Assembly (NCBI GenBank): GCA_002413355.1
Contig: DHWV01000001.1
Location: 1 to 39,283 of the forward strand
DNA: 39,283 bases
Source of the DNA: Desulfobulbaceae bacterium UBA5173
GTDB lineage: Bacteria; Desulfobacterota; Desulfobulbia; Desulfobulbales; Desulfobulbaceae
Reading direction: 5' to 3'
This document shows, piece by piece, positions 32,358 to 39,283 of this stretch. Positions within the stretch are counted from its first letter, which is position 1; the number at the start of each line of letters is the position of its first letter. The position numbers and the translations under genes are program-made. Below the pieces are notes generated by a model. That model was not told the origin of the DNA. It ran no database searches and saw nothing but the letters and a program-made list of their open reading frames with translations.

Positions 32358-33485
32358 ATGAATATCCTCGTAATAGCTAATATAGCTCCCTTTGAAACAG
32401 GTGGGGCTGAAGTACAAGTCAGAAGACTTGCTGAAGCATGGCTGAAACAAGGCCAACGCGTTACTATCGTTGGTAATCGTATCCCCTCATGCAAAATAAC
32501 AGTTAATAATTCCAAACATACCTTTAACTGTGTGCACATTTCGACAGTCTTGACCAATCGGTTTACACGTGCTGTTAGTTACGCTGTGTCATTGTCTTTG
32601 TTCATCATAACTCATCAAAAAGAGTTCGATATAATTTATTGTCGTTTTTTACAAGAAGCAGTGTTTGTCATTGGTTTACTTAAAACACTCCGCATTGTCT
32701 CACTTCCGTTTGTTGCTTGCCCAGCGTGTTCTGGTATAAAAGGAGATGTTGCTTTTATTGAGAAAATGCCGATTTCTAACCTGTTAAGGTGTATCCTTAA
32801 CAAAACATGCGATACTGTCAACAGTATATCTCCTCAAATTGCGAATGAACTCATAGAATTCGGCATAGATAAAATCCAAATAACACATATACCAAATGGT
32901 ATTTCTCTGCCGTCGAAATATGCAAAAAAAAGGATTAGTTCCGGTAATAAATCGTGTATTTTTGTGGGTCGTCTTGCAGAGCAAAAGGGATTACCTTATC
33001 TGATGGAAGCTATCCATAAGTTAGCACAACAAAATCATTATCCTGATTTGACAATTATTGGCGAAGGCCCAGACAGGAAAAAACTTGAAGAATTAGTTTG
33101 CAGATTAAACATTCAGAGACAGATCAAGTTTTGCGGAAAGATTGTTCATGAAGAAATTAATGACCATCTCTGTAATTATGATATTTTTGTGCTGCCTTCT
33201 TTGTACGAAGGACATCCTAACGCCTTGCTTGAGGCAATGGCAATAGGACTCCCAGCTCTTGTTACCAAGTGCGGAGGTTCAGAATATTTTGTTGATAATT
33301 CAGTAGGACGAGTAGCAGAAGCTGGCAATGCAGAATCTCTTGCTCAGGCATTGCAAGAGTTATTAGAACTCAGCGATGAAGAACTACAGGCTATGGGGCA
33401 AGCAGCACGGGAGAGGGTAAAAAATAATTTTGATATTGATGTGATCGCTGATAAGTACATTCAGCTCTTCAAGCAGCACATCTGA
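32358..33485 (+). CDS. GT4 family glycosyltransferase
   Basis: This 375-aa GT-B glycosyltransferase has the N-terminal ETGGAEVQVRRLAEA acceptor-side motif and the C-terminal PSLYEGHPNALLEAMAIGLP with the E-x7-E donor-binding pair. It would add one sugar to the growing surface glycan. The gene is A+T-rich like its upstream neighbours. Its last 17 bases overlap the 3' end of the next, convergent glycosyltransferase gene. The donor sugar is unknown. Confidence 0.85.
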   Translation: MNILVIANIAPFETGGAEVQVRRLAEAWLKQGQRVTIVGNRIPSCKITVNNSKHTFNCVHISTVLTNRFTRAVSYAVSLSLFIITHQKEFDIIYCRFLQEAVFVIGLLKTLRIVSLPFVACPACSGIKGDVAFIEKMPISNLLRCILNKTCDTVNSISPQIANELIEFGIDKIQITHIPNGISLPSKYAKKRISSGNKSCIFVGRLAEQKGLPYLMEAIHKLAQQNHYPDLTIIGEGPDRKKLEELVCRLNIQRQIKFCGKIVHEEINDHLCNYDIFVLPSLYEGHPNALLEAMAIGLPALVTKCGGSEYFVDNSVGRVAEAGNAESLAQALQELLELSDEELQAMGQAARERVKNNFDIDVIADKYIQLFKQHI

Positions 33486-34575
33486 CAAACGCCTCATCCC
33501 AATCAAACCGCAGTCTGTCCGCTATAGCTTCCTGCTCACGGACAATCTCCCGCAGTCGAGAATCAGGTTCGTTAGTGAAAAATGTTATTTGGTTCCTCCA
33601 TCCTGTTGCATCAGCAAGAGGAAGCAGGAACTTTGCCGGTAATATCTCCGCATGTTCTGGTATATCGCTGGCAAGTACAGGCACCCCATATCCCAAGGCC
33701 TCCAGCACTGCATTTGGCGCGCCTTCATGCAAAGACGGCATAAGCAGCAGATCTACCTCTGGCCATATCCGCTCTGACGGCACCCAGCCCATGAAGTAAA
33801 CCCGGTCTGTCATGTTCTCTCGCTGCACCCGTTCCCGCAATAGCTGCTCATCTGGGCCGGTGCCGTACAGATAAAGCTGCGCCTGCTCCGCGTTAATCTC
33901 CTTGAAAACATTGAGAAGAAGATGCTGTTTTTTGCCGTGCTCCAGCATTCCAACGCAGGCAGCTCGCAGCGGCCGCCGCAGCTTCCGTTTCTGCGGTGAA
34001 GCCGGACATTGCGGAATGTCATTGCGGAGTATGCCGCATTCTGAAGGAAGAAGAAAGCGATGGCGGGCCGTGACCCTGTTCAACAGCACTTCTGAAACAC
34101 TTTTCAATCGTGTTCCAGCAATGGCTAATCCTTCAAGAAAACGCTCTATAGCAACAAGCAGCTCCGTTCTACCTGTGGTGCGATGCTTTGCAAGTGTATC
34201 TCCCCGCAGAAAGAGTGTCAAAGGCACACGCTTGAGCAGGCGCAGCGGCTGCAAGAACAGCGAATAGGTGTGTCCGAAGGCGAAGGCCCGATCTATCCGA
34301 TAACGGAAGCCCAGCCAGAGCAGCATGGGCGGCGCAAGCAGGTGGAAGCAGCCCCAGAACAGGTAGCCCGAAGTGCGTTCCTCCGGCCAAGGAAAGCGGT
34401 GAAAATGGCAGTTCGGATGCTCAATCGGGAAGGGAACCACAGCCAGATAATGCACCGTGTGTCCTGCGTCCAGCAAGGCCCTGATCCCCCGGAACAGCCG
34501 CTTGCAGAAGCCGCCCGGCTTGGGCCGGTAATAGCAGGTCAGGATGCGGAATGTTTCGGTCGTGTCAGATATCAT
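33469..34575 (-). CDS. GT4 family glycosyltransferase, convergent
   Basis: This 368-aa glycosyltransferase has the N-terminal CYYRPKPGGFCKRLFRG motif and PSLHEGAPNAVLEALGYGVP near the C-terminus with the E-x7-E pair. It is on the minus strand and has a normal G+C level, unlike the upstream plus-strand genes, so it marks the edge of the A+T-rich part of the cluster. The start ATG lies at 34575, 37 bases from the divergent wecB start. Its role in the same glycan pathway is inferred from location. Confidence 0.85.
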   Translation of the reverse strand: MISDTTETFRILTCYYRPKPGGFCKRLFRGIRALLDAGHTVHYLAVVPFPIEHPNCHFHRFPWPEERTSGYLFWGCFHLLAPPMLLWLGFRYRIDRAFAFGHTYSLFLQPLRLLKRVPLTLFLRGDTLAKHRTTGRTELLVAIERFLEGLAIAGTRLKSVSEVLLNRVTARHRFLLPSECGILRNDIPQCPASPQKRKLRRPLRAACVGMLEHGKKQHLLLNVFKEINAEQAQLYLYGTGPDEQLLRERVQRENMTDRVYFMGWVPSERIWPEVDLLLMPSLHEGAPNAVLEALGYGVPVLASDIPEHAEILPAKFLLPLADATGWRNQITFFTNEPDSRLREIVREQEAIADRLRFDWDEAFVRCAA

Positions 34576-34612
34576 TGTTGAATGCCGACGCTATATCGGT
34601 TATACACAGCCC

Positions 34613-35746
34613 ATGCACATCCTCTCCATCTTCGGCACCCGGCCAGAAGCCATCAAGATGGCTCCGGTCATCCACGCGCTCAAGGCGGATGCCGCCTTCA
34701 CCGCCACGGTCTGTGTGACTGCCCAGCACCGGCAGATGCTCGATCAAGCGCTGGATCTGTTCGCTATCCGCCCGGACTATGACCTTGACATCATGCAGGA
34801 AGGCCAGGACTTGTTCGGCCTCACCGCACGGATGCTGCCTGCTCTGCGCAATGTCCTGCTGGCCGAGCAGCCCGACATGGTGCTGGTGCAGGGCGACACC
34901 ACCACCTGCTTTGTCGGCAGCCTCGCTGCCTTTTATCTGCGCATTCCGGTGGGGCACATCGAAGCTGGCCTGCGCACCGGCGACATCCACGCGCCTTTCC
35001 CGGAAGAGGCCAACCGGGCCATGACCTCCCGCCTGGCTGCATTGCACTTTGCGCCGACCGAGCAGGCCCGCCGCAATCTGCTCGCTGAGGGCATTGCCGC
35101 TGACACGGTTCATGTCACCGGAAACACGGTGATTGACGCGCTGCTGCATGTACGCGGCCAGCTGACTGCCGAACAGGATTGGCGAGGAGTCTTTGGCAGC
35201 GCGGACGCAGTCATCCACGAGCGCAGGCCGTATATTCTCATCACCGGGCATCGGCGCGAGAACTTCGGCGCCGGCTTTCAGCGCATTTGCGAGGCTGTCG
35301 CCCTGCTGGCCGAACGCCGCCCGGACATTCATTTTATATACCCGGTGCATCTCAACCCCAATGTGCAAGGCCCAGTGTACTCAATCCTGAGCCGGAAAGC
35401 AAATGTGCATCTCATTCCGCCGCTTGACTACGCCCCCTTTGTTCATGCCATGAGCCATGCCCGCCTGATTCTCACTGACTCCGGCGGCGTGCAAGAAGAG
35501 GCTCCTTCCTTGGGCAAGCCGGTGCTGGTGCTGCGCGAAACCACAGAGCGGCCTGAAGCCGTTGCCGCTGGCACCGTGCTTTTAGTTGGTACGGACAAAG
35601 AGCGGATAGTGCGGGAGACCGAGCGTCTGCTGGATGATGAAGCCGCGTACCGCAGAATGACCGCTGTTGCCAACCCTTACGGCGACGGCCACGCGGCGGA
35701 GCGGATCGCGGCCATCCTGCAACAGCACCGGACTGCTGCACGATAG
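34613..35746 (+). CDS. wecB: UDP-N-acetylglucosamine 2-epimerase
   Basis: This 377-aa enzyme interconverts UDP-GlcNAc and UDP-ManNAc, supplying ManNAc-based sugars for surface polysaccharide. The N-terminus HILSIFGTRPEAIKMAPVIH, then LVQGDTTTCF, GHIEAGLRTGD, PFPEEANRAMTSRL, TGNTVIDAL, TGHRRENFG and TDSGGVQEEAP are all family hallmarks. The start at 34613 gives the standard N-terminus; upstream in-frame codons are not family-like. No ManNAc dehydrogenase (wecC) lies beside it; the Ugd in this window is of the UDP-glucose type. Confidence 0.96.
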   Translation: MHILSIFGTRPEAIKMAPVIHALKADAAFTATVCVTAQHRQMLDQALDLFAIRPDYDLDIMQEGQDLFGLTARMLPALRNVLLAEQPDMVLVQGDTTTCFVGSLAAFYLRIPVGHIEAGLRTGDIHAPFPEEANRAMTSRLAALHFAPTEQARRNLLAEGIAADTVHVTGNTVIDALLHVRGQLTAEQDWRGVFGSADAVIHERRPYILITGHRRENFGAGFQRICEAVALLAERRPDIHFIYPVHLNPNVQGPVYSILSRKANVHLIPPLDYAPFVHAMSHARLILTDSGGVQEEAPSLGKPVLVLRETTERPEAVAAGTVLLVGTDKERIVRETERLLDDEAAYRRMTAVANPYGDGHAAERIAAILQQHRTAAR

Positions 35747-35802
35747 CCGCCTTGTCTTCCTGAATTCCCTTGTTCAGGTGAGGTTGCTCTGCGGATTGGG
35801 CA

Positions 35803-36270
35803 TCACGGCCTGATCTCAATTGCGGAGATGGAATTTTTCGGTGAGCCGTCAATCAACTTGTCCGAATAGCTGAGATAGACCAACACATTGCGCTTCGGAT
35901 CGTAAAAGCGCACTACTTGCAGCTTCTTGAACAGAATTGAAGTTGATCTGCGAAAAACTCGCTCACCGTCCCGCTTGCCTTTGACCACATCTGGCGGCAG
36001 GGAGATAGGGCCGGTTTGACGACAGGCGATGGAAGCATCCGATGTGTCCTCGGCCAGTCCGATTGTGCCTTTGATGCCGCCGGTTTTTGCCCGGCTGACA
36101 TAGCAGGTCGCGCCGGAGATATCCGGGTCATCAAAGGCTTCAACCACGATTTTGTGATTTGCACCGATGAGCTTGAATTCGGTGCTGACCTCGCCAATTT
36201 GCTCCGCCTGTGCTCCGGTGGCAACAGCCGCCAGCAGCAGAACCAACCCCGTTGTCTTGATCTTTTTCAT
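35803..36270 (-). CDS. creA: CreA family periplasmic protein
   Basis: This 155-aa exported protein has a signal peptide (cleavage after AQA, residues 20-22) and the CreA domain: EQIGEVSTEFKLIGANHKIVVEAFDDPDI, GATCYVSRAKTGG, RRSTSILFKKLQVVRFYD and a C-terminal YLSYSDKLIDGSPKNS. Two cysteines (in ATCYV and SIACRQ) may form a disulfide. The function is unknown. The ATG overlaps the xseA stop (ATGA), so it is coupled to the nuclease subunit gene. Confidence 0.92.
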   Translation of the reverse strand: MKKIKTTGLVLLLAAVATGAQAEQIGEVSTEFKLIGANHKIVVEAFDDPDISGATCYVSRAKTGGIKGTIGLAEDTSDASIACRQTGPISLPPDVVKGKRDGERVFRRSTSILFKKLQVVRFYDPKRNVLVYLSYSDKLIDGSPKNSISAIEIRP

Positions 36271-37511
36271 ACCGTCTCTCCTCTGTTGGCTATAGTTGCT
36301 TCCATCACCGCGCAGATCAGCCGCCCTTGCCGCAGCAGCACCTCAATCTTCTCGCCAGGCCGCACTTGCGCTGCCTCCGTGATCACCGCAGCTTCTCCAT
36401 TTTTCTTCCTCGCCACGGCGTAACCCCGCGCTAATGTGGCCAGCGGACTGACCGCGTTCAACAATTCGGCAGCTTGAGCAACATGTTGTTCCTTTTCATT
36501 GATCAGCCGCCAAACCGCCTGCGCCAGCCGCCGTTCAAGCTCTGCGGTTTTCTGCTGATGCAAGTACAGAATTTGCGCCGGACTTTTTTGCCGCAGACGA
36601 TGTCCCGCGTTGGCCAGGCGCAGCTCTTTAGCCGTCAGCACAGCATTCATGGATTGGCACAGCCTGCGGGCCAGTTCTCTCGTCTGTCCGGCAAGGGCGG
36701 TGTTGTCAGGCAGGAGCATCTCCGCCGCAGCACTGGGTGTTGGCGCACGAAGGTCAGCGGCGAAATCGGCGATGGTGAAATCAATTTCATGGCCCACCGC
36801 GCTGACCACCGGAATCGCTGACTGCCGCACAGCTCGCGCCAGCCGCTCGTCATTGAATGCGGCCAAATCCTCGGCAGAGCCACCGCCCCGGCAGAGGACA
36901 ATGATTTCCGTGTCGGTACGGCCAAGCTCTGCCTGCCGGTTTATTTCAGCAATCGCTTCACGCAGTTCTGCCGCCGCCTTTACGCCCTGAACTGATGCCG
37001 GATAGATGCTGATCTGCGTCTGTGGGCAGCGGTCGTTAGCAACGCGGATGAAATCATGCGCCGCCGCCCCACTCGGTGAAGTCACTAACGTGATATGGCA
37101 AGGAAAAGACGGCAGAGGTCTTTTCTTATCCTCATCGAACAGCCCTTCTTTGGCTAGCTGCCGCTTCAGCCGTTCAAAGGCCAGATGGAGGCTTCCTGCT
37201 CCCAGAAATTCCAGTCCGTCAGCGACAAGCTGGCAGTCGCCGCGCTGCTCATACACCGAGAGCCTGCCCCGGCAGATGACTTGATCGCCGTCCTTGGGCT
37301 GTCGCTCCAAGAACCGCCGCTGCATTCGGAACAGCACGGTTTTGAGCTGCGCATCCTCGTCCTTGAGGGTGAAGTAGAGATGGCCTGAGACCGGCTGACG
37401 CAGGCTGGAAATCTCTCCGGCCACGCTGACAAAGGCGAAGCAGCCTTCGAGGACATTACGGGCGGCTGCGGCCAGTTCGGCCACGCTGAAAACATGCTGG
37501 CTGCTGTGCAT
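36267..37511 (-). CDS. xseA: exodeoxyribonuclease VII large subunit
   Basis: This 414-aa protein is the catalytic large subunit of exonuclease VII, which degrades single-stranded DNA in both directions together with XseB. The N-terminal OB-fold has FVSVAGEISSLRQPVSGHLYFTLKD; the catalytic core has VTSPSGAAAHDFI, CRGGGSAEDLAAFND and SAVGHEIDFTIADFAADLRAPTPSAAAE. ATG 37511 is preferred; the frame also contains a TTG three codons earlier. The small subunit gene xseB is not next to it and was not found in this window. Confidence 0.95.
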   Translation of the reverse strand: MHSSQHVFSVAELAAAARNVLEGCFAFVSVAGEISSLRQPVSGHLYFTLKDEDAQLKTVLFRMQRRFLERQPKDGDQVICRGRLSVYEQRGDCQLVADGLEFLGAGSLHLAFERLKRQLAKEGLFDEDKKRPLPSFPCHITLVTSPSGAAAHDFIRVANDRCPQTQISIYPASVQGVKAAAELREAIAEINRQAELGRTDTEIIVLCRGGGSAEDLAAFNDERLARAVRQSAIPVVSAVGHEIDFTIADFAADLRAPTPSAAAEMLLPDNTALAGQTRELARRLCQSMNAVLTAKELRLANAGHRLRQKSPAQILYLHQQKTAELERRLAQAVWRLINEKEQHVAQAAELLNAVSPLATLARGYAVARKKNGEAAVITEAAQVRPGEKIEVLLRQGRLICAVMEATIANRGETV

Positions 37512-37657
37512 AAGTGGCAAAATGAACGGCGGAGCTGCAAAAGATTAATGTCTTTTTCAGGCTGCACGGTATAATAATCCGCTTAATCCTGCAAGCAGGA
37601 ACAGCAAGGCCGCCGCCCGGCAGTCCCAATAATTCATCCATTGTTTGAGAGAAAAGC

Positions 37658-38368
37658 ATGTCCGGCAAACCCCAAAACGTCTTTCATGTGAAGCTGGAAG
37701 AGCAGCCGAAGATCGGCGTGCTTGACCAGTTCGAGCTGCCACCTGAGGCGGTCACTTTTTTGCAGAAGAACCAGCGCACAATCTGGCGGGCCGTCATCAC
37801 GGTCGCGGTCGTGGGTGCCGCTGCGGCTCTGTACAATTCGTATCGCAGCTATCATGTAGAAAAATCCGCATCCGCCTATGATCAGGCCATCGTCCTTGAG
37901 GACAGCCAGAAAAAGACCGCAGCCCTGCAAAAAATTGCCGACGACTACGGTGCTGCTCCGGCTGGAGTCTGGAGCCGGATTGCTCTTGCTCATCTTGACC
38001 AGAAGGCGGGGAAAAATAAAGAGGCTATTGCCAAGCTGAGTGCCGTTGCGGCTGAGATTTCCGAGAAAAATTCGCTCAAGCCGCTGCTGCTGGCTAATCT
38101 CGGCGGCCTGCATGAACAAGAGAAGGATTTTGCCAAAGCGGAGGCCGCCTATCAGCAGCTTAAGGGCTTCAAAGGCTTTGAGCCAATGGCGTTGGACAGC
38201 TTAGGCCGGGTTTATGAGGCATTGGGGCAAAAGGATAAAGCAGTGCAGATGTATCAGCAGTACATGGGGCTGGCTGAGATAGGCAAGGACAAGAAGGATG
38301 CTGCGCCGACAAAAAAATTTCCCGAGCAGGAGATTGTCCAAACCAGCCTGAACCGTCTGTTGAAGTAG
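37658..38368 (+). CDS. TPR protein with single membrane anchor, YfgM-like
   Basis: This 236-aa protein has a cytoplasmic start, one membrane segment at about residues 42-61 (IWRAVITVAVVGAAAALYNSY) and a periplasmic tetratricopeptide domain. The topology and the tandem TPR units (LANLGGLHEQEKDFAKAEAAYQQLK, LDSLGRVYEALGQKDKAVQMYQQ) resemble YfgM, which associates with the Sec translocon. The similarity is by architecture only. A TATAAT at 37570-37575 may be its -10 box. It lies alone between divergent xseA and a long hairpin at 38379. Confidence 0.7.
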   Translation: MSGKPQNVFHVKLEEQPKIGVLDQFELPPEAVTFLQKNQRTIWRAVITVAVVGAAAALYNSYRSYHVEKSASAYDQAIVLEDSQKKTAALQKIADDYGAAPAGVWSRIALAHLDQKAGKNKEAIAKLSAVAAEISEKNSLKPLLLANLGGLHEQEKDFAKAEAAYQQLKGFKGFEPMALDSLGRVYEALGQKDKAVQMYQQYMGLAEIGKDKKDAAPTKKFPEQEIVQTSLNRLLK

Positions 38369-38378
38369 AGCCTTTACT

Positions 38379-38434
38379 GTGGCAGCGGCTCACTGGTGCA
38401 CTACACAACAAGCTATATGAGCCGCTGTTGCCAC
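38379..38434. terminator. long imperfect hairpin after the TPR gene
   Basis: GTGGCAGCGGCTCA (38379-38392) pairs with TGAGCCGCTG-TT-GCCAC (38418-38434), a strong stem with a small bulge and a 25-base loop. It begins a few bases after the gene stop. No T-run follows, so it may stabilise the mRNA or mark a small RNA instead of a standard terminator. Confidence 0.4.
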
Positions 38435-38529
38435 GGTACCATCTCTCGCGTTTCCAAAAACTGATTTTCTGGGCAAGCGACTCTGCCAATTTATTTCTCA
38501 ATCACGCCATAATCTACTGAAGCTATCTC

Positions 38530-39129
38530 ATGCGCAAAGAGCAGGATTTTTATTTTCACAAGGCGAAAAAGGATAACTACCCGGCCCGCTCTATTTACAA
38601 GCTTGAAGAGGCACAGAAAAAACACAAATTTCTTAAACGCAAACAGCGGGTTTTGGACTTGGGCTGCCATCCGGGTAGCTGGAGCCTGTACGCAGCGAAG
38701 ATAATCGGCGAAAGCGGGATAGTGGTCGGGGTTGATATCCAACCTACCGACATCCCGGCGCAAAAAGATCATGCCGAAATCCGCTGGTTTTGCCATGATG
38801 TCTATGCGGATGAGCTGGTTGCAGCACTGCGCAAGGAATGGCCCGGCTTTCATGTCCTGATCAGCGACATGGCTCCTGCGACGACTGGCAGCCGCTTCGC
38901 CGATCACCAGCAGTCGCTGCGCTTGGTGCGACGGGCGGTGGAGTTGGCCGGACTGCTTCTGCACGAGAATGGCACCTTTTACTGCAAGGTTTTTCAGGGC
39001 GAGGATTTTCCCGCCTTCGTGCAGGAGTGCAAGCCGCTCTTCGCGGACATCAAGGTGATCAAGCCGCAAAGTTCACGCGTCGAAAGCCGCGAGGTCTTTG
39101 TGCTGGGAACTGGATTCAAGAGGCAGTAA
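38530..39129 (+). CDS. rlmE: 23S rRNA (uridine-2'-O-)-methyltransferase
   Basis: This 199-aa enzyme (RlmE/FtsJ) methylates the 2'-OH of a conserved uridine in 23S rRNA helix 92 (U2552 in E. coli) with SAM. The SAM site VLDLGCHPGSW is at 41-51, and the K-D-K-E catalytic tetrad is visible as K24 (YKL), D113 (SDMAP), K153 (CKVFQG) and E188 (SREVF). It is slightly shorter than the E. coli protein. No clear ribosome site precedes the ATG. No FtsH gene follows within the window. Confidence 0.93.
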   Translation: MRKEQDFYFHKAKKDNYPARSIYKLEEAQKKHKFLKRKQRVLDLGCHPGSWSLYAAKIIGESGIVVGVDIQPTDIPAQKDHAEIRWFCHDVYADELVAALRKEWPGFHVLISDMAPATTGSRFADHQQSLRLVRRAVELAGLLLHENGTFYCKVFQGEDFPAFVQECKPLFADIKVIKPQSSRVESREVFVLGTGFKRQ

Positions 39130-39283
39130 CCTGTTCTCTTGATTCAACTGCGGTCAGAATTTTATATGAGTTACGTAGTTGCATAAAGATGAACATATAG
39201 TATTTAACCCAAGTTGTGACTTATAACTCTTTAAAAATCCATGCTTCCCCGCATGTGTTATAGCCATAGCACAATAAAATGAC
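39130..39283. other. right-edge non-coding DNA
   Basis: No open frame of note is visible after rlmE. The stretch holds the right copy of the edge repeat (39165-39186) and a short hairpin, CATGC / GCATG (39240-39255). The sequence is A+T-rich. Confidence 0.4.
39165..39186 (-). repeat. right copy of the edge inverted repeat
   Basis: This is the reverse-complement partner of 11-32, with 20 of 22 bases matching. The two copies lie at opposite ends of the window in inverted orientation. Confidence 0.6.

Noticed and set aside
1..39283. tRNA, rRNA, transposase or integrase genes
   Set aside because: None was recognised on reading both strands; a dedicated RNA search could still find a divergent small RNA.

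Overview
This window looks like bacterial chromosome from a Gram-negative organism. It has outer-membrane porin, lipoprotein, type IV pilus and lipopolysaccharide-type genes, an RlmE/GpsA/RibD/CoaBC housekeeping set, and a PxxKW cysteine-rich protein of a type I associate with Desulfobacterota. A member of the Desulfobulbales (the group that includes cable bacteria) is plausible, but that is inference from gene content. No tRNA, rRNA, CRISPR array, transposase or integrase was seen. Most of the DNA is moderately G+C-rich. Two stretches are clearly A+T-rich: about 14.64-15.4 kb and 29.4-33.5 kb. Nearly the same 22-base sequence lies in inverted orientation at both window edges, so the window may be a contig broken at a dispersed repeat.

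Layout, left to right. 0-5.8 kb: a pentapeptide-repeat protein with no visible start, aspartate kinase (lysC), a PilB-type pilus ATPase fused to a cyclic-nucleotide-binding domain, and a WaaE-like glycosyltransferase. 5.8-6.3 kb: a 500-base gap with two candidate small minus-strand genes. 6.3-7.9 kb: murJ. 8.0-13.4 kb: a metal-uptake locus with a membrane-anchored accessory protein, a metal-binding protein with a long Gln/Met-rich repeat tail, ATPase, permease, a small periplasmic protein and a porin. 13.5-16.1 kb: an accessory patch on the minus strand. It holds a broken gene, a 23-base-period array of small hairpins, a Uma2 nuclease-like gene overlapping a uracil-DNA-glycosylase-like gene, and two copies of a 165-base promoter-plus-start module. 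16.1-20.3 kb: argC, darP, coaBC, a lipoprotein and a nitroreductase on the minus strand. 20.4-23.3 kb: tatD, a YggS-type gene and UDP-glucose dehydrogenase. 23.3-28.3 kb: the PxxKW protein, pilC, ihfA, ribD-gpsA and an FKBP isomerase. 28.3-35.7 kb: a surface-polysaccharide cluster with glycosyltransferases, a flippase, two methyltransferases and wecB. 35.8-39.1 kb: creA, xseA, a YfgM-like TPR protein and rlmE.

Many neighbours overlap by the four bases ATGA or GTGA, which suggests translational coupling: pilB/glycosyltransferase, metal SBP/ATPase, uma2/UDG-like, nitroreductase/lipoprotein, tatD/yggS, gpsA/ribD, flippase/methyltransferase and xseA/creA. The polysaccharide genes probably act together: ugd and wecB supply sugar nucleotides, the glycosyltransferases assemble a glycan, the methyltransferases may decorate it, and the flippase exports it. 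The strongest candidates for something undescribed are the Uma2 + Fe-S UDG-like pair with its duplicated promoter/start module, the PilB-cNMP fusion, and the repeat-tailed metal-binding protein.
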